The notes under the pieces were generated by a model. That model worked only from the letters and a program-made list of their open reading frames with translations, had not been told where the DNA came from and did no database searches. The translations under genes and the position numbers were made by a program. 64,000 nt of DNA from Acidobacteriota bacterium (lineage in GTDB: Bacteria; Acidobacteriota; Blastocatellia; Pyrinomonadales; Pyrinomonadaceae), in assembly GCA_020200135.1 (NCBI GenBank), contig JAIVJI010000002.1, positions 39,770 to 103,769 of the forward strand. Reading direction: 5' to 3'. This document shows, piece by piece, positions 58,358 through 64,000 of this stretch (the first letter of the stretch is position 1; the number at the start of each line of letters is the position of its first letter).

Positions 58358-58906
58358 TTAGTGGCCGGCGACGGCGCCGGCGGCGACGCGCGCGCGCGCG
58401 GGGCGGCGCTCGTGACGCGCGCAGGCGCGGGCGAGGGCCTCCGTGACGCGGGGCTCGACGTTGCACTCGGGCTGGCGGCAGACGGCGGCGAGCTCGGAGA
58501 TGACGAGGTAGCGGGCGCGCTCGAGCATCCGCTGCTCGCGGAAGGAGAGCGGCTTCGAGTGGCTGAGGTAGGTCAGGTTCTTCAGGACCTCGGCGACCTC
58601 GAAGACGTCGCCCGTGCGCATCCTGTCGGAGAAGTCCTTGAAGCGGTCCTTCCAGTCGTTGGCGGCGCCCCGGAAGTCGTCCGAGAGGTGCTTGAGGAGC
58701 ATCTCGCACTCGCCCGAGCTGATGGGGGAACGCAGTCCCACTTCGCCGGCATTGGCGACGGGGACGAGGACGACGGAGTTGGTCGAAGCGAGGCGGAGCG
58801 TATAGAAGGGAAGGCTGGTCGCTCCGATCTGTTTCTGTTCTATGCGTTCGATGGTGCCGATGCCATGATTGGGGTAGACAACTTTCTGGCCGACTTTGAA
58901 ACCCAC
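58358..58906 (-). CDS. carD: CarD-family transcriptional regulator
   Basis: A 182-residue protein starting VGFKVGQKVVYPNHGIGTIE, the RNA-polymerase-interacting Tudor-like domain of CarD/CdnL, followed by the helical DNA-contacting domain (GECEMLLKHLSDDF, LTYLSHSKPLSFREQRMLER). CarD proteins stabilise open promoter complexes, notably at rRNA promoters. GTG at 58906 is chosen because AGGAGG at 58918-58913 lies 6 nt upstream. The last 30 residues are Ala/Arg-rich. Confidence 0.9.
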   Translation of the reverse strand: MGFKVGQKVVYPNHGIGTIERIEQKQIGATSLPFYTLRLASTNSVVLVPVANAGEVGLRSPISSGECEMLLKHLSDDFRGAANDWKDRFKDFSDRMRTGDVFEVAEVLKNLTYLSHSKPLSFREQRMLERARYLVISELAAVCRQPECNVEPRVTEALARACARHERRPARARVAAGAVAGH

Positions 58907-59137
58907 CACACACCTCCTGTTGGCAAACAAACAAGGCCGCGTCGCAAGGTCGGGTTGGGGCTCCCTTGAGGGGATTTAGCGCCGCGGCTCGACGGTTCAG
59001 TAAAATCTAACGAAAGTGTAACAAGCCGCCCCGGCGCGGGTCAAGGTTCAGGATTCGCGCCCAAAGACAGGAGAAATTTCTTGTCGAAATTGCAACGGAA
59101 ATCATCACCCCCCGCGCAAAAACCGTCCGCCGCGCGT

Positions 59138-60958
59138 TCACCGCCGCGCCGCGCCCTCGGTCTTTTGCGCGAGCCGCTCGGCCTCGCCGCGGCAGACGGC
59201 CGCGAGCGCGGAGAGTCTTTGCAGGCGGTCTTCGAGCCGCGCGGCGGCCGAGCGCACGCGCCCCGCGCCGGCCGCCGACAGGCGCGCGAAGGCTTCCGGG
59301 TTGAAGTTCGGGTTGCCGTGCTCGGAGGTGACGCGCGCCTTCCGTGCGGTCTCGACGAGCGCGTCGAGCAGGTCGAGCGCCACCTGCGGCGCGGCCGGCT
59401 CGACGGCGAGCGCCAGCTCGCTCATGGCTTCGAGCGCGCGCGTCTGCTTGTAGATGCGGATGGAGCCCGCGACGGGCGCGAGCAGTGTCGGGGTGAAAGT
59501 GTCGTTGGCGGGGTTCTTCTCGGCAGAGGCGAGCAGCCGGCGCGCGGCCTCGTCGGCGAGCAGGGCGGCGCGCCCCGCGTCAGTCTGCTTCGCCAGCCGC
59601 CGGACGAGCGGCGGGTAGGCCTGCTGGATGGAAGAGACGTTGTTCAGCTGCCGCGCCAGCCTCTCCGCGCCGGCGAGGTCGCCCGCGCCGAGCAGGTGGA
59701 GCGACTCGCGCGTGTTGACCTGCTCAGTAAGCTGCGACTTCAGCTCGCCGTCCTTCAGCATCCCGACGAGCTTGCGCGCCTCCTCGAAATCCTTCCGGCC
59801 CATCGCCGACGAGGCCGCCATCTCAAGGTCGAGCGGGTCCTTCGTCTGCCGCGCCAGCTTCAGACGCTCCTCCCGGCGCGCGCCGTAGAAGGCGCCTATC
59901 TCGACGAAGCTGCGCAGCGGCGGCGGCTTCTGGCCGGGGCGGCGCGACGCGCGCTCGAGCACGGCGAGCTGCGCGGCGTACTCGGGCGCGTGCAGGAGCA
60001 TGTGCGGCCAGACGATGGTGACGAAGCCGTGCATCTCGGAGGGGTCGCCGCCCGACTGCTCGATGCGCGTCATCGTGTCGATGATGAACGCGACGTAGGC
60101 GCGGACGACCTCGCGCCCCGCCGGGGGCGGCGGCGTCACGGCGCCGGGGAAGGGGTGGCGCTGGGGTTGAAGCATCCACGCGAAGCTGAGCGGCACGCGC
60201 AGGGAGGTGTGGTTGCGTTCGGTGAAGACCGAGAGCGGAAGCTGACGCAGACGCTCGATGTAGGCGAGGATGAGCCGGTCGGCGGCGGCGCGGTCGCGCG
60301 CGGCGACGTGGTTGATGGCTTCGCCCACGTTGATGAGCGTCGGCTCCTCCTCGGCCGAGCGCATGATGAGTGTCTCGGCCTCTTCGAGCCGCCCCTCGTC
60401 GGCCGCGGCCGCGGCCATCGCGGCGGAGCGCTCCGCCCCCTCGACACGGCCCAGCTCGCGCGCCGCCGTCTCGCCCAACTCGCGCGCGAACTCGCGGTCG
60501 CGCGCGGCGATCTGGAAGACGCGGCGGCGGACTCGCCCGCGCGCGCCGTCCTCGGCCGGGCCGGGCCGGAGCGCCGCGCCGATGGGGCGGTCGCGCAGGC
60601 GCGCGCGGTCGACCTCGGCGGGGAAGGTGAGCGCGAGCGCCTCGCGCAGGAGAGACTTGGCCCACTCACGTTCGAGCGTCCACGCGGCGGCGGCGACCTC
60701 GGCGCGCGCGGCGGCCGCGTCTGTCGGCTTCAGGAGTTCCCCGGACTCGGATTCGAGCGCGCGCAACTCCGCGAGCAGCGTCTCGCGGCGTTGCGCGGCC
60801 TCGGCCTCGGCGGCATCCTGTGCGTCGGCGGCATCCTTTTGTGGGGCGACTTCTTCGAGCTTCTCGACGGGTCTCTGCGGCGCGGGCGACTGGCCGGCGC
60901 GGAGCGGCGGCGCGGTCGGTAGCAGAAGGGCGAGGGAGAGAATCGTCCTGTTCAACAT
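59138..60958 (-). CDS. Large secreted helical-repeat protein, unknown
   Basis: A 606-residue protein with a signal peptide (LNRTILSLALLLPTAPPLRA) and an Ala/Glu-rich helical body in HEAT/TPR-like hairpins: WAKSLLREALALTFPAEV, GRLEEAETLIMRSAEEEP, FEEARKLVGMLKDGELKSQL, GDLAGAERLARQLNNVSSIQ. No catalytic motif is seen. I do not recognise a named family. Confidence 0.75.
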   Translation of the reverse strand: MLNRTILSLALLLPTAPPLRAGQSPAPQRPVEKLEEVAPQKDAADAQDAAEAEAAQRRETLLAELRALESESGELLKPTDAAAARAEVAAAAWTLEREWAKSLLREALALTFPAEVDRARLRDRPIGAALRPGPAEDGARGRVRRRVFQIAARDREFARELGETAARELGRVEGAERSAAMAAAAADEGRLEEAETLIMRSAEEEPTLINVGEAINHVAARDRAAADRLILAYIERLRQLPLSVFTERNHTSLRVPLSFAWMLQPQRHPFPGAVTPPPPAGREVVRAYVAFIIDTMTRIEQSGGDPSEMHGFVTIVWPHMLLHAPEYAAQLAVLERASRRPGQKPPPLRSFVEIGAFYGARREERLKLARQTKDPLDLEMAASSAMGRKDFEEARKLVGMLKDGELKSQLTEQVNTRESLHLLGAGDLAGAERLARQLNNVSSIQQAYPPLVRRLAKQTDAGRAALLADEAARRLLASAEKNPANDTFTPTLLAPVAGSIRIYKQTRALEAMSELALAVEPAAPQVALDLLDALVETARKARVTSEHGNPNFNPEAFARLSAAGAGRVRSAAARLEDRLQRLSALAAVCRGEAERLAQKTEGAARR

Positions 60959-61128
60959 CTCCGGGCCTCCTTTCGGGCGGGTATGAATTCTACCTCTATT
61001 CGTCGCGGCCGACAGCGCAGTATTTTAAAGACACTCGCGTCGCGTTATTGTCGGACCGCGGCCGGCGGTGATAGAGTCCCGCCGGCCCGAGCGCCCGCCG
61101 GGCAACTAACTCAAAAGGAGACCGCCCC

Positions 61129-61350
61129 GTGTTGTTCTACGTCCTCGCCTTCATGGCCCTCGTCTCGCTCTTCCTCTTCGTCCACAAACTCGTCTACAAG
61201 CGCCGGATGGAGCGGAGCCTCGGCCGGAAGGTCAACGACCGCGAGCTGACCTCGCTCACCTCCTGGATGGATGCGACGCCGGACGAGAAGGCCGGGGGGC
61301 GCGCCGCACCGCCGCGCCCCCCGGCCGAAGACAACGCTCCGCGGCACTGA
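61129..61350 (+). CDS. Small single-pass membrane protein
   Basis: A 73-residue protein with one N-terminal membrane helix (FYVLAFMALVSLFLFVHKLV), then a basic stretch and a Pro-rich tail. The GTG start at 61129 has AAAAGGAG upstream. The function is unknown. It is convergent with the porin gene, 3 bp apart. Confidence 0.6.
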   Translation: MLFYVLAFMALVSLFLFVHKLVYKRRMERSLGRKVNDRELTSLTSWMDATPDEKAGGRAAPPRPPAEDNAPRH

Positions 61351-61353
61351 CCT

Positions 61354-63186
61354 TCAGAAGCGGAGGATGGTGTCGAGCTGGATGCGCGTCAGCGTGCGGT
61401 TGAGCGAGCCGGGAGGCGTCTGTCCGAAGACGCCGAGCAGGCCGTTGGGCCGCTGCGTGAAGAGCCCCGTGAGCGAGAGCGTCACGCGCGGGTCCACGGC
61501 GTAGGCCGCGGTGAAGCGGTGCGCGCGCACGTCCGACTGCTGCCCGACGTCGCTGAAGTTGAACGGGGTGAGGACGGCGTCCTTCTCGATGCGCATGAAG
61601 GTGTAGTTGAAGACCGCGTCGCCGCGCGCGACCTTGTCCACGCCGAGCCGCAGGACGTCCTTGCCGACCTGCCCTTCGACCCAGTAACCCTGCCCCTCGT
61701 TGTTCCGCAGCAGAAGGTCCGCGCCGCCGGGGCCGGCCGTCACCACGTCGCGCGTCCGCGTGTTCGTCACGAAGTCGAAGAGCAGCATCACGGGCCAGCG
61801 CGCGCTGTGCGTCAGGTCGAGCCGCGCGATGAGGTCCACCATGTTGAAGCCCGACGAGAGGCGGCCGTCGCGGTTGATAGCGTTCGAGGTGGCGGTGGAG
61901 AAGCCGAGGTTGGCGTTGCCCGTGACGAGCATGTCGCGCGGGATGGAGACCTGCGTGGTGACGGTGCGCGCAGGACTAGTCCCCGAGGCCGGGATGACGA
62001 CGGCGACGGGGAACGAGACGTTGGGCCCGAAGACCTGCGCGGGCGTGATGAACTGCGTCCCCATCCAGTAGAGGTCGGAGGCCGAGAGCTGGAGCGAGGC
62101 CCGCTTCCACGGCGCGAACTCGGTGCGCGCCTGCGCGCCGAAGAGCGCGAGGTCGCGCCCCGCGCGCCCCGAGGCTTCGAGGTCTACGCGGCCGTCCGCG
62201 CCGAGGACGAAGGCGGCGTTGCGGTCGAGCGCGGGGAGCTGCCACGCCTGGAGCGCGAAGCTCTTGAAGGCCGACTTCTTGAACTCGCGCTCGTAGGTCT
62301 CCATCAGCCCCTCGGCCGCCACGTCGTTGTCCCACGTCATCTCGGTGCGCGTCCACGAGGCGTCGAACTTGCCGCCCTGCACGGAGAGGCCGGGGAGCCG
62401 CCTGGGTCTGTAGGTGACGTACGCGTGGTCGAGCATGAAGGGCTTGCGCGAGTAGAGGTCGGTGAGCGTCTGGTTGGTCGAGTTGACGTCGGCGAAACTG
62501 CCCGACGAGAAGCGCAGCCCCCACTCGAACTCTTCGTTGATTCTCCCCCTCACGCCGAAGCGCGCGCGCAGACGCATCCGGTGGCGAGAGGTGAGCGCGT
62601 TGCCGAAGGCGCCGGGGTTGTCGGGGTTCGCGGCGGCGTTCTGCTGGCCGACGAGCGACTCGTAGCGCAGGCGCAGGTCGCCGCCGAAGGTCATGTTGCC
62701 GAGCTGTTTGTTGACGGCCTCGCCCGCCTTCTTCGCCTGCTCCTCGGCGCGCGCGACGCGCCCCTCGAAGCCCTGCGCCGCGTCCCGGCCCGGCGCGTCC
62801 TGCGCCGCCGGCAGGTGCGCGCCGGCGCCGCCGTGCGCGTAGGCCGCGTCGCGCACGACGGCACCGCCGCCCGCGCGCGACGCGAGAGTAGATGTGGCGC
62901 GCTCGGCCTCCTCGACGCGCGAGCGCAGCTCGCCGATGAGGCGCGACTGCTCGCGGACGGCGGCGCGTAACTGCTCCAACTCCTCGCGCTGCTCGCGCAA
63001 CTGCCGCCGCACGTCTTCGAGCGCGAAGAGCCCGCCGCCCGGCTTGAACTGCTCGGGCGACGGCGCGGGTGCGACCGCCCGCGCGGGAGGTTCGGGGCCG
63101 GGGGCAGGCGTCTGCGCTCGGGCGGTGGCGGCGTGCGCGGCGACGAGCGCGCACAGCGCGGCCGCGCGGAGAATCATCTGGCGCAT
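61354..63186 (-). CDS. Putative outer-membrane porin with N-terminal coiled coil
   Basis: A 610-residue protein. The signal peptide is LRAAALCALVAAHAATARAQ. A coiled coil follows (DVRRQLREQREELEQLRAAV, EQSRLIGELRSRVEEAERAT). From about residue 150 it is a beta barrel with alternating strands (GGDLRLRYESL, HRMRLRARFGVRGRINEEFE, WGLRFSSGSFADVNSTNQTL) ending in the aromatic C-terminus TRIQLDTILRF typical of outer-membrane proteins. It is likely a trimeric or anchored porin; the substrate is unknown. ATG at 63186 starts the signal peptide. Confidence 0.8.
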   Translation of the reverse strand: MRQMILRAAALCALVAAHAATARAQTPAPGPEPPARAVAPAPSPEQFKPGGGLFALEDVRRQLREQREELEQLRAAVREQSRLIGELRSRVEEAERATSTLASRAGGGAVVRDAAYAHGGAGAHLPAAQDAPGRDAAQGFEGRVARAEEQAKKAGEAVNKQLGNMTFGGDLRLRYESLVGQQNAAANPDNPGAFGNALTSRHRMRLRARFGVRGRINEEFEWGLRFSSGSFADVNSTNQTLTDLYSRKPFMLDHAYVTYRPRRLPGLSVQGGKFDASWTRTEMTWDNDVAAEGLMETYEREFKKSAFKSFALQAWQLPALDRNAAFVLGADGRVDLEASGRAGRDLALFGAQARTEFAPWKRASLQLSASDLYWMGTQFITPAQVFGPNVSFPVAVVIPASGTSPARTVTTQVSIPRDMLVTGNANLGFSTATSNAINRDGRLSSGFNMVDLIARLDLTHSARWPVMLLFDFVTNTRTRDVVTAGPGGADLLLRNNEGQGYWVEGQVGKDVLRLGVDKVARGDAVFNYTFMRIEKDAVLTPFNFSDVGQQSDVRAHRFTAAYAVDPRVTLSLTGLFTQRPNGLLGVFGQTPPGSLNRTLTRIQLDTILRF

Positions 63187-63427
63187 GTAGGTAGTCCTTT
63201 CGGCGAAGACCGCCGTCTGAGTGCGAACGTTCATCGGGAAGGGGCGGCGGCTGTCGCGCGCCATGAACCCTATACCACATATTTCTGAATCCGAGGTTAC
63301 GCCGGTCTTAACAAATTGCCTCCGACCTTTGGCCCCTCCCCCTCCACTCCCCCCGTTGTCACCCGTCGAGCTTTGCATGTAGAATTTCGCCTCAGGGTTC
63401 TCCTCTTCAAAAGGGTTTCGGGAGCGT

Positions 63428-64000
63428 ATGGCTCTTCTGCACATCACGGACGCGGGCGGGCGCGCGTGGCAGCTGCCACTCTCGCCGCAGGGCGTCTGCA
63501 CCATCGGGCGCGCGCCGGACAACCGCATCGTCCTCAACGACCCGCGCGCCTCGCGCTACCACGCGCACGTCAGGCACCGCGGCGGCTCCTACGTCCTCGT
63601 CGACGGCAGCGTCGAGGGCAAGCTCTCGGCCAACCACGTCTTCGTCAACGGCGAGCAGCGGCTCGAACACCCCCTGCGCGACGGCGACCTCGTGCAGATC
63701 GGCGCGAGCCGGCTGCGCCTCGACCTCTCCGACGAGCCGAAGACCGCCGAGCCCGAGGCGCGCTTCGAGGACAAGCCGCTCGGCCACACGCAGCTCCTCG
63801 TCTCGGCCAACGACGTCATCCGCGCCGCGCTCGGCGCGCGCTCGACGCCCGCGCCCTCGACGAACGAGCGCGCCGCCGTCTCGGCCGCCGCCGCGCAGAA
63901 CGCCGAGCTGGAAGAGCTGCGCGGCAAGGCGCGCATCCTCGCGCTGCTCTACGAGATGTCGAAGACCCTCGGCTCGGTCTTCGACCTCGACCCCATCTTC
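63428..64000 (+). CDS. FHA-domain protein with a following GAF-like region (runs off the right edge)
   Basis: An open frame from ATG 63428 to the window end gives 191 residues. Residues 1-95 are an FHA phosphothreonine-binding domain: GVCTIGRAPDNRIVLNDPRA, SRYHAHVRHRGGSYVLVD, VNGEQRLEHPLRDGDLVQIG. After an Ala-rich linker it reads LRGKARILALLYEMSKTLGS then VFDLDPIF, the usual entry into a GAF sensor domain. The output domain (adenylate cyclase, phosphatase or sigma54 activator) lies beyond the window. Confidence 0.85.
   Translation, partial: MALLHITDAGGRAWQLPLSPQGVCTIGRAPDNRIVLNDPRASRYHAHVRHRGGSYVLVDGSVEGKLSANHVFVNGEQRLEHPLRDGDLVQIGASRLRLDLSDEPKTAEPEARFEDKPLGHTQLLVSANDVIRAALGARSTPAPSTNERAAVSAAAAQNAELEELRGKARILALLYEMSKTLGSVFDLDPIF

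Noticed and set aside
59081..59200. Possible plus-strand gene start (TTG after an AGGAG site, MSKLQRKSSPPAQK)
   Set aside because: The frame soon runs antisense to the large helical-repeat gene and becomes Arg-rich; it could be a truncated gene start but support is too weak.

Overview
The window joins two very different kinds of DNA. Positions 1 to about 9277 are moderate-GC accessory DNA: one end of a Tn7-like transposon with defence cargo. From 9278 to 64000 the DNA is very GC-rich, densely coding chromosome. Several chromosomal gene types (DUF4388-type protein, TonB-domain proteins, M13 and M28 peptidases, CarD, Ala/Pro-rich secreted proteins, long intergenic hairpins) fit an acidobacterium, perhaps Blastocatellia/Pyrinomonadaceae. 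That placement is inference from gene content, not from a marker gene.

Transposon part (1-9277). tnsB (its first 83 residues, running off the left edge) and tnsA lie on the minus strand. The right end is at 9207-9277: three 15-bp repeats spaced exactly 22 bp apart, then a terminus reading TGTCGGTT inward; base composition changes at this point. The cargo is a small RHH protein with a lipoprotein, an XRE regulator next to a perfect 34-bp palindrome, a T5orf172 (GIY-YIG) protein, and a CBASS anti-phage locus. The CBASS genes, in transcription order on the minus strand, are a DUF1508 protein, an HNH-SAVED effector (Cap5), a CD-NTase, an E2-like protein with a C-terminal SEC-C zinc motif, and a zinc-ribbon membrane protein. 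A divergent XRE regulator and ImmA/IrrE-type metallopeptidase (CapH/CapP-like) face it across a shared promoter region with repeated GTATA half-sites. This is the most interesting system in the window.

Chromosomal part. 9278-16023 is a fatty-acid beta-oxidation cluster (fadN-like, thiolase, acyl-CoA dehydrogenase, with DinB and YbaK genes between), with a FadR/TetR-type palindrome inside its promoter. 16-32 kb holds an MBL hydrolase, SDR, glycosyltransferase, methyltransferase, PDZ protein, uracil-DNA glycosylase, peroxiredoxin, thymidine kinase, ITP/XTP phosphatase, carbonic anhydrase, a LeuA-like synthase and an M20 peptidase. 33-42 kb holds two TonB-domain proteins, a GT9 enzyme, gpmI and eno (the enolase carries a zinc-finger tail), a class D beta-lactamase, Nudix and hemerythrin proteins. 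43-64 kb holds an FdhF/YdeP oxidoreductase, glycine-zipper proteins, an EF-P of the EfpL/YeiP type, a CGTase-like amylase with a glycogen-binding protein, EttA, M28 and M13 peptidases, CarD, a porin, and the start of an FHA-GAF protein.

Two further patterns stand out. Many intergenic gaps carry long inverted repeats, several built of tandem 7-bp units with a conserved GC-rich core hairpin. Also, an unusual number of chromosomal genes are truncated, fused or frameshifted (MgtC, GT39, YgfZ, a HAD gene, a beta-propeller remnant, DUF4388-TonB, a glycine-zipper gene sharing a 68-bp tract with a TonB gene). These may be real decay or assembly error.
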